The notes: a model not told the origin generated them from the letters alone. Counted from the first letter of the stretch, positions 1 to 6,490 are shown. The stretch is DNA of 8,222 bases from Betaproteobacteria bacterium RIFCSPLOWO2_02_FULL_68_150 (GCA_001771975.1 MERE01000032.1:1-8222), one strand, 5' to 3'. Numbers and translations: made by a program.

Positions 1-845
1 CTTCGGTGCAGATCAAGAAGCTCACCGAGACGGTCGGCCTGCAGTTGTTCGAACAGGTCGGCAGGCGTGTCTACCTCACCGACGCGGGGCAGCGCCTCTA
101 CGCCGGCTGCCATGACGTATTTCGCGCCCTATCGACTCTCGAGGCGACGCTGAACGGCATGCGCTCCATGGAGAGCGGGCATCTGCGGCTAGCGGTTTGC
201 TCCACGGGCAAGTACTTCGCGCCGCGCATGCTCGGGGCCTTCATCCAGCGCTATCCGGGCGTGGAAGCGGCGCTGGAGATTCACAACCGGAAAACGCTCA
301 TCGACCGGCTCGCCGGCAACGAAGACGATCTGTACCTCTTCGCCTCGCCGTTCGATCGGGAAGACGTCGTCACCCAGGCGCTCCTGCCCAACCCGTTGGT
401 GGTTTTCGCGCGCGACGATCATCCTCTCGCCAACGTGCGGCAGATCGGCTTCGAACGCATCGCCGCGGAGCCCTTTCTGATGCGCGAATCCGGGTCAGGG
501 ACGCGGTTGCTGGCGACGCAACTGTTCGAGCGGCGCGGGCTCGTCCCGAAGGTCAGGCTGGAGCTGAACACCGACGAGGCGATCAAGGAGGCGATCCTGG
601 CTGGCCTGGGCGTGTCGATCATGTCGCGCTTCACGCTCGGACTGGAGCCCGAACCCTCGCGCCTGATCTGTCTTGACGTCGAGGGCTTCCCCCTCGAGAA
701 CAACTGGCACTTCGCTTACCCGGTCGGCAAGCAGCTTTCGGCAACGGCCCGGGCATTCATGGATTTCGCCCGCTGCGAAGCCAAGGCGCTGGTCAAGGGG
801 GAACTGCGCGACTCGCCGAAAGCCGGATGCTCGTCCAAAGGCTGA
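1..845 (+). CDS. cbbR: LysR-family transcriptional regulator, CbbR-like (5' end outside window)
   Basis: The reading frame is open from the window edge (first full codon at 3). It begins inside the N-terminal helix-turn-helix: S-V-Q-I-K-K-L followed by VGLQLFEQVGRRVYLTDAG is the end of a LysR recognition helix and wing. The GTG at 6 is therefore an internal valine codon, not a start. About 280 residues are visible. The effector domain carries signatures I know from CbbR proteins: STGKYFAPRMLGAF, FLMRESGSGTR, and DEAIKEAILAGLGVSIMSRFTLGLE. CbbR controls Calvin-cycle genes in response to metabolites such as phosphoenolpyruvate or NADPH. The aldolase gene lies 105 bp downstream on the same strand, which fits a role in carbon metabolism. 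LysR genes are more often divergent from their target, and the upstream side is not visible. A CbbR-like paralog that regulates something else is the main alternative. The family is certain; the exact role is moderately supported. Confidence 0.8.
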   Translation, partial: SVQIKKLTETVGLQLFEQVGRRVYLTDAGQRLYAGCHDVFRALSTLEATLNGMRSMESGHLRLAVCSTGKYFAPRMLGAFIQRYPGVEAALEIHNRKTLIDRLAGNEDDLYLFASPFDREDVVTQALLPNPLVVFARDDHPLANVRQIGFERIAAEPFLMRESGSGTRLLATQLFERRGLVPKVRLELNTDEAIKEAILAGLGVSIMSRFTLGLEPEPSRLICLDVEGFPLENNWHFAYPVGKQLSATARAFMDFARCEAKALVKGELRDSPKAGCSSKG

Positions 846-903
846 AAAAGCGCCCGCGTCACCCAAGCCGGCCCTGAGTCAAGATGCGGTGCGCTGGCGC
901 GGC

Positions 904-918
904 GGGTAAAATCGCGCC
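904..918 (+). promoter_or_regulatory. Possible -10 promoter element upstream of the aldolase gene
   Basis: The 105-bp gap between the LysR gene and the aldolase holds the string GGGTAAAATCGCGCC. TAAAAT at 907-912 is a good sigma-70 -10 hexamer, and the GC-rich discriminator after it is typical of betaproteobacterial promoters. A start near 919 would give a leader of about 30 nt. The expected -35 position (about 884-889) reads ATGCGG, which is a poor match, so the promoter may depend on an activator. The rest of the gap shows no hairpin with a T-run, so I see no terminator for the regulator gene. Confidence 0.4.
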
Positions 919-950
919 TCCTCGATCCCACAACCTCTACAGCGGACGCC

Positions 951-1973
951 ATGGACAAAACCCTGTTATCCCGGACCGCGGCCGCAATGGTCGCCAAAGG
1001 CAAAGGCATTCTGGCCGCCGACGAGTCGAGCGGCACTTGCGAGACGCGCTTCAAGTCGGTAGGCGTCGAATGCACCGAAGAAAACCGCCGCGCCTACCGG
1101 GGGCTGCTCTTGACCACCCCGGGGGCGGAGCAGTTCGTCTCGGGCGTGATCCTGTTCGATGAGACGATCCGGCAGAAAACGAATGACGGCGTGCCGTTCG
1201 CCGATTATCTGGCGAAAAAGGGCATCATCCCGGGCATCAAGGTGGACCAGGGCGCGCATGCGCTGGCGCTCTGCCCCGGGGAAAAAGTGACCGAGGGGCT
1301 CGACGGACTGGCGCGGCGCCTCGAGGAGTATTTCAGGCTCGGCGCGCGCTTCGCCAAATGGCGCGCGGTGATCACGATCGGCGACGCGATTCCGACCCAT
1401 GCCTGCCTGTATGCCAACGCGCATGCCCTGGCGCGCTACGCCGCGGTTTGCCAGGAAGCTTCCATCGTTCCGATCATCGAGCCCGAGGTGCTGCTCGATG
1501 GCAGCCATTCGATCGAGCGCTGCGAAGAGGTGACCGAGGCAACCCTGCGCGCGACTTATGCTGCGCTTGCGGCGCACAACGTGTCGTTCGAACACACGAT
1601 TCTCAAGGCGAGCATGGTGGTCTCGGGCAAGTCCGCGTCCCGCCAGGCGGGCGTCGACGAAGTCGCCGAACGCACCGTGCGCGTGCTCAAGCGCACCGTG
1701 CCGGCGGCACAACCCGGCGTGGTGTTTCTCTCCGGCGGGCAGTCGGACGTCGCGGCGACTGCGCACCTGAATGCCATGGCCGCGATGAAGGGGCTTCCCT
1801 GGCCGCTCACGTTTTCGTATTCGCGCGCGCTGCAGAACCCGGCGCTCAAGACCTGGCAGGGTCAGGCGGGCAACTTCGCGGCGGCGCAAATGGCGTTCCA
1901 TCACCGCGCGCGCATGAACGGCCTGGCCTGCCAGGGCAAGTGGAAAGCCGAGCTGGAAAAGCGCGCCGCGTGA
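951..1973 (+). CDS. fba: Class I fructose-bisphosphate aldolase
   Basis: This 340-residue protein is a full-length class I (Schiff-base) aldolase. It cleaves fructose 1,6-bisphosphate reversibly to DHAP and glyceraldehyde 3-phosphate in the cytoplasm, and can serve glycolysis, gluconeogenesis or the Calvin cycle. Visible landmarks in order are: GKGILAADES with Asp24; ISGVILFDE-like residues 64-71; KVD at 97-99; FAKWR with Lys136; PIIEPEVLLDG with Glu178 and Glu180; the Schiff-base Lys219 in TILKASMV; SGGQS at 261-265; and phosphate-binding Arg292 in FSYSRALQ. All main catalytic residues of the rabbit muscle enzyme have counterparts. The ATG start puts the first conserved helix at the expected distance, although its ribosome-binding site is weak. 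The stop overlaps the GTG start of purC by 4 nt. In related betaproteobacteria this place before purC is, as I recall, often held by a class II metal-dependent aldolase, so the class is notable. Confidence 0.95.
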   Translation: MDKTLLSRTAAAMVAKGKGILAADESSGTCETRFKSVGVECTEENRRAYRGLLLTTPGAEQFVSGVILFDETIRQKTNDGVPFADYLAKKGIIPGIKVDQGAHALALCPGEKVTEGLDGLARRLEEYFRLGARFAKWRAVITIGDAIPTHACLYANAHALARYAAVCQEASIVPIIEPEVLLDGSHSIERCEEVTEATLRATYAALAAHNVSFEHTILKASMVVSGKSASRQAGVDEVAERTVRVLKRTVPAAQPGVVFLSGGQSDVAATAHLNAMAAMKGLPWPLTFSYSRALQNPALKTWQGQAGNFAAAQMAFHHRARMNGLACQGKWKAELEKRAA

Positions 1974-2860
1974 GCGCCGTTTACGAGTCGACCCTGAAAA
2001 GCCTGCCGCGCATCGGGCGCGGCAAGGTGCGCGACATCTTCGCCGTCGACGGCGACAAGATGCTGATCCTGGTATCGGACCGCCTGTCGGCGTTCGATGT
2101 CGTGCTGAGCGATCCGATCCCCGACAAGGGGCGGGTGCTCACCGAGATGGCGAACTTCTGGTTCGAGAAGCTCGCGCACATCGTGCCCAACCATCTTACC
2201 GGGATCGATCCGGAATCGGTGGTGCAGGGGGAGGATGAAAAGCGCCAGGTGCGCGGACGCTCGGTCGTGGTCAGGAAGCTGCGGCCGCTGCCGGTCGAGG
2301 CCGTAGTGCGCGGCTACCTCATCGGCTCGGGCTGGAAGGACTACCGGAGTTCGGGTGCGGTGTGCGGCATCCGGCTGCCCGAGGGATTGAAGCAGGCGCA
2401 GAAGCTGCCGCAGCCGATTTTCACGCCGGCCACCAAAGCGGCCTCGGGTCACGACGAGAACATCTCGTTCGAGCGCATGGGCGCGATCGTGGGCAAGGAT
2501 CTCGCTGAGAAGGTGCGCAGCATCAGCATCCGGCTCTACCGGGAAGCCGCCGATTTTGCCGCCACCAAGGGCATCATCATCGCCGACACCAAGTTCGAGT
2601 TCGGCACCGGCGACCACGGCGAGCTGGTGCTGATCGACGAGATCCTGACCGCGGACTCCTCGCGCTTCTGGCCCGCCGACCAGTACCAGGTGGGCATCTC
2701 GCCGCCCTCGTTCGACAAGCAGTACGTGCGCGATTATCTCGAGACGCTCGACTGGGACAAGACGCCGCCGGCGCCCAGGCTGCCCGCCGAGGTGATCGCC
2801 AGGACTTCTGCCAAGTACCGCGAAGCGCTCGCGCGGCTCACCGGAAAGAAGCTCGCATGA
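1970..2860 (+). CDS. purC: Phosphoribosylaminoimidazole-succinocarboxamide synthase (SAICAR synthetase)
   Basis: This 296-residue enzyme joins CAIR and aspartate using ATP to give SAICAR in de novo purine synthesis. Motifs in order are: IGRGKVRDIF nucleotide-binding loop (15-24), SDRLSAFDVVLSDPIPDKG (36-54), EAVVRGYLIGSGWKDY (110-125), PIFTPATKA with GHDENISF (149-167), IIADTKFEFG (203-212), LIDEILTADSSRFWP (221-235) and SPPSFDKQYVRDYLE (244-258). The length and the C-terminal SFDKQYVRDYLE block match the longer, yeast-like PurC form of about 300 residues rather than the ~240-residue E. coli form. The GTG start at 1970 overlaps the aldolase stop (GTGA) and begins directly before the family N-terminus. 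The open frame continues far upstream of it, but that part only shadows the aldolase gene. The product feeds the pathway directly downstream of PurE, encoded next, so the two genes are translationally coupled neighbours in pathway order reversed. Confidence 0.96.
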   Translation: MSAVYESTLKSLPRIGRGKVRDIFAVDGDKMLILVSDRLSAFDVVLSDPIPDKGRVLTEMANFWFEKLAHIVPNHLTGIDPESVVQGEDEKRQVRGRSVVVRKLRPLPVEAVVRGYLIGSGWKDYRSSGAVCGIRLPEGLKQAQKLPQPIFTPATKAASGHDENISFERMGAIVGKDLAEKVRSISIRLYREAADFAATKGIIIADTKFEFGTGDHGELVLIDEILTADSSRFWPADQYQVGISPPSFDKQYVRDYLETLDWDKTPPAPRLPAEVIARTSAKYREALARLTGKKLA

Positions 2861-3336
2861 TCGGCATCGTGATGGGATCGGCGTCGGACTGGGACACCAT
2901 GAAGGCTGCGGCAACGATGCTGGAAGAGTTCGGCGTGCCGTACGAGGCCAAGGCCATGTCCGCGCACCGCAGCCCCAAAGCGGTCGCCGAGTGGAGCGAA
3001 GCCGCGGCAGCGCGCGGTTTGAAGGCGATCATCGCTGCCGCGGGTGGCGCGGCGCACCTCGCAGGCGTGGTCGCCGCACATACGCCGCTTCCGGTGCTCG
3101 GCGTACCGATGCCGTCGAAACATCTGAAGGGCCTCGATTCGCTGTTGTCGACAGTGCAGATGCCAAAGGGAATTCCGGTCGCGACTTTCGCCATTGGCGA
3201 AGCGGGCGCAACCAATGCGGCCCTGTTTGCGGTCGCGCTGCTCGCGCTCTCGGACCCAGCGCTCGCGCGCAAGCTCGACGAATTCCGGCGCACGCAGACC
3301 GAGGCGGTGCTCAAGGCCGCGCCGCTCAAGCTGTGA
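2857..3336 (+). CDS. purE: N5-carboxyaminoimidazole ribonucleotide mutase (class I PurE)
   Basis: This 159-residue cytoplasmic enzyme moves the carboxyl group of N5-CAIR to C4, forming CAIR, the substrate of PurC. The family signature is complete: GSASDWDTM (7-15), VPYE (27-30), AMSAHRSP with the catalytic His37 (33-40), AAGGAAHLAGVVAAHT (61-76), LPVLGVPMPS (78-87) and DSLLSTVQMPKGIPVAT (94-110). SAHRSP and the overall pattern are those of class I enzymes, which act on N5-CAIR made by PurK. Animal-type class II enzymes accept AIR and CO2 instead. The start ATG overlaps the purC stop (ATGA), with a GGAAAG Shine-Dalgarno just upstream. The stop overlaps the next start (GTGA). No purK follows, which is unusual because purE-purK is among the most conserved purine gene pairs. 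The identification is secure. Confidence 0.96.
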   Translation: MIGIVMGSASDWDTMKAAATMLEEFGVPYEAKAMSAHRSPKAVAEWSEAAAARGLKAIIAAAGGAAHLAGVVAAHTPLPVLGVPMPSKHLKGLDSLLSTVQMPKGIPVATFAIGEAGATNAALFAVALLALSDPALARKLDEFRRTQTEAVLKAAPLKL

Positions 3337-4274
3337 ACGACGCAGTGCGGCGCGCGGTGGCGATCCTCCGCGCGGGCGGGCTGGTCGTGTTTCCGACCGA
3401 GACCGTCTACGGACTGGGCGCGGACGCATCCAATCCGGATGCGATCGAGCGCCTGTACGCCGCCAAGCGACGCCCGGCCGATCACCCGGTGATCGTGCAT
3501 TTTGCCGACGCGCGGCGCGCTTTCGGCTGGGCGCGCGAGGTGCCGGAGGCCGCGCACCGGCTCGCCGCGCGCTTCTGGCCGGGGCCGCTCACGATGATCC
3601 TGAAGCGCGCGCCGCAGGTCGGCGACTACGTTACCGGCGGGCAGGACACCGTCGGCTTGCGCGTGCCTTCGCATCCGGTGGCGCGGGAATTGCTGGAGCA
3701 GTTTGGCGGCGGTGTTGCAGCGCCCTCGGCCAATGTCTTCGGTCGCGTCAGCCCGACCAGCGCCGCACACGTGCGCGAGGATCTCGGCGCCGAAGCCGAT
3801 TGCGTGCTCGAAGGCGGGTCGAGCGAGGTCGGAATCGAATCCACGATCGTGGACCTGTCCGGCGCGGCGCCGGCGCTGCTGCGGCCCGGGCACGTGCGCG
3901 CGGAACAACTCGAGGCGGTGCTTGGCTGCAGGCTCGGAGCGAAGGCCGCGGTTTCACCGCGGCATCCGGGCGGCCTCGAGCGCCACTACGCGCCGCGCAC
4001 CCCTGCGATCCTCGTGGCGCCGCACGCACTGGATGCGCGCATCGCGCAACTCGGCGCGCGCGTGGCGGTGCTCGCTTTTTCGCGGCCCGATGAGCCGGTC
4101 GCCTGCTGGGTGCGGATGCCGCGCGAGCCGGCAGCGTATGCACAGCGCCTCTATAGCGCATTGCGCGAAATGGATGCCGCGCGCTGCGAGACCATTCTCA
4201 TCGAGTCGCCGCCTGAGTCACCCGACTGGGCCGCGGTGCTCGACCGCCTGCGTCGCGCCGCAGGCTCGGGGTAG
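3333..4274 (+). CDS. sua5: L-threonylcarbamoyladenylate synthase, Sua5 type
   Basis: This 313-residue enzyme makes threonylcarbamoyl-AMP from threonine, bicarbonate and ATP, the first step of the t6A37 modification of ANN-decoding tRNAs. The YrdC/TsaC domain spans roughly residues 1-195. It shows FPTETVYGLGADA (20-32), AKRRPADHPVIVH (44-56), FWPGPLT (81-87), VGLRVPSHP (107-115), AAPSANVFGRVSPT (129-142) and GIESTIVD (167-174). A linker containing HPGGLERHYAPRTP (211-224) leads into the shorter C-terminal Sua5 domain, so this is the long Sua5 form, not the ~190-residue TsaC form. In the K-x-R-P motif the usual small residue is Arg (KRRP), and the linker has PGG where many homologs have PGM; both look tolerable. 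The GTG start at 3333 overlaps the purE stop. A second GTG at 3345 is possible. Open frame upstream of 3333 only shadows purE. Confidence 0.93.
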   Translation: MNDAVRRAVAILRAGGLVVFPTETVYGLGADASNPDAIERLYAAKRRPADHPVIVHFADARRAFGWAREVPEAAHRLAARFWPGPLTMILKRAPQVGDYVTGGQDTVGLRVPSHPVARELLEQFGGGVAAPSANVFGRVSPTSAAHVREDLGAEADCVLEGGSSEVGIESTIVDLSGAAPALLRPGHVRAEQLEAVLGCRLGAKAAVSPRHPGGLERHYAPRTPAILVAPHALDARIAQLGARVAVLAFSRPDEPVACWVRMPREPAAYAQRLYSALREMDAARCETILIESPPESPDWAAVLDRLRRAAGSG

Positions 4275-4283
4275 CATCGCGCC
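4269..4283 (+). promoter_or_regulatory. Possible internal -10 element abutting the lipoprotein start
   Basis: GGGTAGCATCGCGCC matches the string before the aldolase gene (904-918) at 13 of 15 positions. The TAGCAT hexamer (4272-4277) overlaps the sua5 stop codon. A transcription start about 7 nt downstream would fall on the A of the lipoprotein ATG at 4284, giving a leaderless mRNA. No good -35 hexamer is seen near 4249-4254. The match could be coincidence in GC-rich sequence, so support is weak. Confidence 0.25.
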
Positions 4284-4571
4284 ATGTCGAGAATCGCGTT
4301 GCTGCTCGCCCTGCTGCTCGCGGGTTGCCACGCGCATACCGGAGTCAGCCTCGGCCCGGACACATCCAGCGTAGCCCCGACCGGCATCCATGTCCGCACG
4401 GGGACCGCGGCGCGCGCGCTCATCGTGCTGGGGGCGATGGCGGCGATCATCGGCAGCGAGGACGATTACGCCAGGCGCGTGCCGCCCGAGCTCGATCCGA
4501 CGCGCCGCGTCAGGGAACAGGACTGCAGCCAGCCGATCGAGGATCCGGCAGCCAACCTGCGCTGCCAGTGA
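4284..4571 (+). CDS. Small putative lipoprotein of unknown function
   Basis: I do not recognise this 95-residue protein. Its N-terminus is a textbook lipoprotein signal: Met-Ser-Arg, then a leucine/alanine-rich core and the lipobox LAGC with Cys15 as the lipidated residue. The mature part is about 80 residues. Residues 42-57 (AARALIVLGAMAAIIG) form a second hydrophobic stretch that could be a membrane helix or a buried core. The C-terminal third is charged and proline-rich (EDDYARRVPPELDPTRRVREQD) and has two more cysteines near the end. The ATG lies 9 bp after the sua5 stop on the same strand, and there is no clear Shine-Dalgarno in that gap. The lipobox and strand continuity with the operon make it a credible gene, probably anchored in the outer or inner membrane facing the periplasm. 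The stop codon directly abuts the stop of the convergent phosphatase gene. Confidence 0.7.
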   Translation: MSRIALLLALLLAGCHAHTGVSLGPDTSSVAPTGIHVRTGTAARALIVLGAMAAIIGSEDDYARRVPPELDPTRRVREQDCSQPIEDPAANLRCQ

Positions 4572-6143
4572 TCAGGCGCGGCGCGGCCCGGGCTTGCCGT
4601 CGTCCACCACGAAGCTCGCCAGGGTGTTGCACGCCGCCTCGGGCTTTTGCACCGATTCCATCGCCCGCAGGTCGGCGCGCCACTGGCGCGGCGTCACCTC
4701 GACGCGCACGTAGCCGCGATGGCCGTTGTCGGCGAACTTGATGTGCGGGTTGTCCGCCAGCATCTGCGCCACGCGTTCCGGTGTCCACGAGGAGCGCGAG
4801 GAGATCGAGCTGCCGACGAATTCGCTCGCGACCGTGGGCGACCTGGGCTGGTCGAAATCCGGCTTCAGGTCGGCCACGTAGAACGTGTGCGTGTCGCCGC
4901 CGATCACCACGGGGTTCGGTGTTTTCTTCGCCGCCAGGAATTCGAGCAGCCGCTTTCTCGCGACCGGATAGCCGTCCCAGCCGTCGGTCCACGCCTGACG
5001 TCCCGGTCCCGGCTGCTGGTCGAACTGCGCCATCAGCGTCTGCTGCGCAATGACGTTCCAGCGCGCCGGCGTCAGTTCCAGCGCGGTCTGCAGCCAGGCT
5101 TCCTGCCGCCGGCCGAGCATCGTGCGCTCCGGGCTGAAGAGCTGCGGGCACGCCGCGATGTCCACCGTGTTCGACCCGCCCTTGCTGCCCGGGCGCGGGC
5201 AGGCCTGCGGCGTGCGGTACTGCCGGCCGTCGAGAATGAAAAACCGCGCCAGGTCGCCCCAGCCCATCTGGGCGTAAATGCGCATTCCGTCCGCCGTTGG
5301 CCGCATGCGGTCGCGCAGCGGCATGTGCTCGTAATAAGCCTTGTAAGCGACGAGCCGGCGAGCGACCCATTCTTCCAGCGGCACGTCTTCTTCCGGCTGG
5401 TCGGCGGCGTAATCGTTGGCGACCTCATGGTCGTCCCAGGTGCACACCCAGGGAACCGCGGCGTGCGCCGCCTGCAGATCGGGGTCGGTCTTGTAGAGCG
5501 CGTGCCGCACCCGGTAGCGGCTCAGCGTCTTCGGCTCCGATGAGCCGTGATTGCGCACCGCGTCCCTGGCGGCATGCCTGCCGTAGATGTAGTCGCCGAG
5601 GAAGACGATCAGCTCGGGGTCGTCGGCGAGGATGTGGCGATAGGCGCCGAAATAGCCGTGCTCGTAATGCTGGCAGGAGGCAAACGCGAAGCGAAAGCGC
5701 GCCGGCACCGAGCGCGCGGCCGGCGCGGTGCGGGTACGGCCGATCGGGCTCTCGGTGGTGCCGATGTTGAAGCGGTACCAATAGGGCCGGTTAGGCTCGA
5801 GCCCCCGCACCTCCACGTGCGTCGAATGCGCCCAGGCCGGCACCAGGAAATCCTCGCCCGAGGCAGCGACGTCCTTCATCTTGTCGTCGCGCGCGACCTC
5901 CCAGTTGATGCGGACGCGCACCGGATCGATGCCGCCGCCGGGGAGCGTCGGGTCGACCACGAGGCGCGTCCAGATCACGAAGCCGTTCTGATTGGGATAA
6001 CCGGACGCCACGCCCAGCGCAAATGGCGCCTCGCTGAAGCGAGGCCGTTCCTGCGTGTAGGCGGGTGCGGCGCCGGTGACCCCAAGCGCCGCGAGGGCCC
6101 TGAGAAACGCGCGGCGATCGAACATGCGAACCGGATTGCCCAT
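4572..6143 (-). CDS. phoD: PhoD-family alkaline phosphatase / phosphodiesterase, Tat-exported
   Basis: This 523-residue protein belongs to the PhoD metallophosphatases, which release phosphate from phosphomono- and diesters outside the cytoplasm using Fe and Ca. The N-terminus is a Tat signal: FDRRAFLRALAALG with the twin arginines at 10-11, a hydrophobic core, and a likely cleavage after APA near residue 28. The PhoD N-terminal beta domain (FALGVASGYPNQNGFVIWTR and YWYRF) follows. The catalytic domain then shows FASCQHYEHG with Cys157, FLGDYIYG with Asp184 and Tyr185, TWDDHEVANDY with Asp237, Asp238 and His239, FILDGRQYR, GWDGYPVARKRLL, and VIGGDTHTF with Asp417 and His419. The ATG at 6143 is preferred because GGGAG lies 5 nt upstream. 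A downstream ATG (6125) would still keep the twin arginines but has no such site. The frame stays open further upstream only as an antisense shadow. It is transcribed alone, divergent from suyA. I saw no clear PHO box. Confidence 0.94.
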   Translation of the reverse strand: MGNPVRMFDRRAFLRALAALGVTGAAPAYTQERPRFSEAPFALGVASGYPNQNGFVIWTRLVVDPTLPGGGIDPVRVRINWEVARDDKMKDVAASGEDFLVPAWAHSTHVEVRGLEPNRPYWYRFNIGTTESPIGRTRTAPAARSVPARFRFAFASCQHYEHGYFGAYRHILADDPELIVFLGDYIYGRHAARDAVRNHGSSEPKTLSRYRVRHALYKTDPDLQAAHAAVPWVCTWDDHEVANDYAADQPEEDVPLEEWVARRLVAYKAYYEHMPLRDRMRPTADGMRIYAQMGWGDLARFFILDGRQYRTPQACPRPGSKGGSNTVDIAACPQLFSPERTMLGRRQEAWLQTALELTPARWNVIAQQTLMAQFDQQPGPGRQAWTDGWDGYPVARKRLLEFLAAKKTPNPVVIGGDTHTFYVADLKPDFDQPRSPTVASEFVGSSISSRSSWTPERVAQMLADNPHIKFADNGHRGYVRVEVTPRQWRADLRAMESVQKPEAACNTLASFVVDDGKPGPRRA

Positions 6144-6168
6144 CTCAGCTCCCTCGAGGTTTCGGCAG

Positions 6169-6196
6169 AGTAGACTCGGGATCTGTTTCGCGTCAA
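6169..6196 (-). promoter_or_regulatory. Candidate sigma-70 promoter for phoD
   Basis: Read on the minus strand, TTGACG (6191-6196; five of six to the -35 consensus) is followed after 16 nt by TCTACT (6169-6174; four of six to the -10 consensus). A start a few bases beyond would give a phoD leader of about 20 nt that still contains its Shine-Dalgarno. The -35 overlaps the Shine-Dalgarno of suyA on the other strand. No comparable plus-strand promoter for suyA is evident in the 63-bp gap. The -10 lacks the key A at position 2, so confidence is modest. Confidence 0.35.
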
Positions 6197-6201
6197 GGAG
6201 G
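6195..6201 (+). promoter_or_regulatory. Strong Shine-Dalgarno of suyA
   Basis: AAGGAGG is a seven-base perfect anti-16S match with 5 nt before the ATG at 6207. It fixes the suyA start and is much stronger than the sites in the upstream purine operon. This suggests high translation of the sulfo-lyase small subunit. Confidence 0.8.
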
Positions 6202-6206
6202 CGGTC

Positions 6207-6488
6207 ATGATTCATTTCGTGGTGCACGAGGACGGCGACGGCGTCGGCGTGGTCGTGGTCGAGGGGGTGAAGGCGGGGCAGGAACTCTCGGGCTGGATCA
6301 TGGAGGACGACAAGGACATCCGGATCACTGCCCGGAGCGACATTCCCATCGGGCACAAGGTCGCCCTCAGGGATTACAAGCCGGGGGATACGGTGATCAA
6401 GTATGGCGTCGACATCGGCAAGGCGGTGGCACCGATCGCCAAGGGCGAGCACACGCATATTCAGAACCTGAAGACGAAGCGGTGGTGA
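6207..6488 (+). CDS. suyA: (2R)-sulfolactate sulfo-lyase small (alpha) subunit, SAF domain
   Basis: This 93-residue protein is a stand-alone SAF (UxaA N-terminal) domain. Recognisable blocks are VGVVVVEGVKAG (13-24), the core DIPIGHKVALRDYKPGDTVIKYG (45-67) with the IGHKVAL and GDxVIKYG motifs, IGKAVAPIAKGEHTH (70-84) and the C-terminal NLKTKRW. In the UxaA superfamily this domain is either fused to or encoded beside the catalytic part. The small-plus-large arrangement, the VHxxxDxVGVVVVE start and the NLKTKRW end are what I recall of SuyA. SuyAB cleaves (2R)-sulfolactate to pyruvate and sulfite, the last step of cysteate or sulfolactate catabolism in the cytoplasm. A strong Shine-Dalgarno fixes the ATG. 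The stop overlaps or lies 2 nt before the large-subunit start. The alternative is a sugar-acid dehydratase (altronate or galactarate type) small subunit. The domain is certain; the substrate is probable. Confidence 0.8.
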   Translation: MIHFVVHEDGDGVGVVVVEGVKAGQELSGWIMEDDKDIRITARSDIPIGHKVALRDYKPGDTVIKYGVDIGKAVAPIAKGEHTHIQNLKTKRW

Positions 6489-6490
6489 GC

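Noticed and set aside
6..8. GTG as the start of the LysR regulator
   Set aside because: It falls inside the recognition helix of the HTH domain, so the true start lies upstream of the window.
846..950. Intrinsic terminator after the LysR gene
   Set aside because: No GC-rich hairpin followed by a T-run was found; only short GC palindromes such as GCCGGC occur, which are expected by chance here.
966..1904. Long minus-strand open frame (312 codons) opposite the aldolase gene
   Set aside because: The translation is arginine/histidine-rich with no domain, and the plus-strand frame encodes an unmistakable aldolase. Long antisense frames are expected in such GC-rich coding sequence.
1358..1969. 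Upstream in-frame extension of the purC frame
   Set aside because: This part lies in an alternative frame of the aldolase gene and is low-complexity Arg/Ala/Gly. PurC family similarity begins right at the GTG at 1970.
2991..3332. Upstream in-frame extension of the sua5 frame
   Set aside because: It overlaps purE out of frame with shadow-type composition. The Sua5 domain begins a few residues after the GTG at 3333.
1901..3908. Two long overlapping minus-strand open frames opposite purC, purE and sua5
   Set aside because: They show no recognisable domain and cross several well-defined genes on the other strand; these are codon-bias shadows.
6144..6458. N-terminal extension of the phoD frame on the minus strand by 105 codons
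   Set aside because: It is antisense to suyA and would bury the Tat signal inside the protein. A good Shine-Dalgarno precedes the ATG at 6143.
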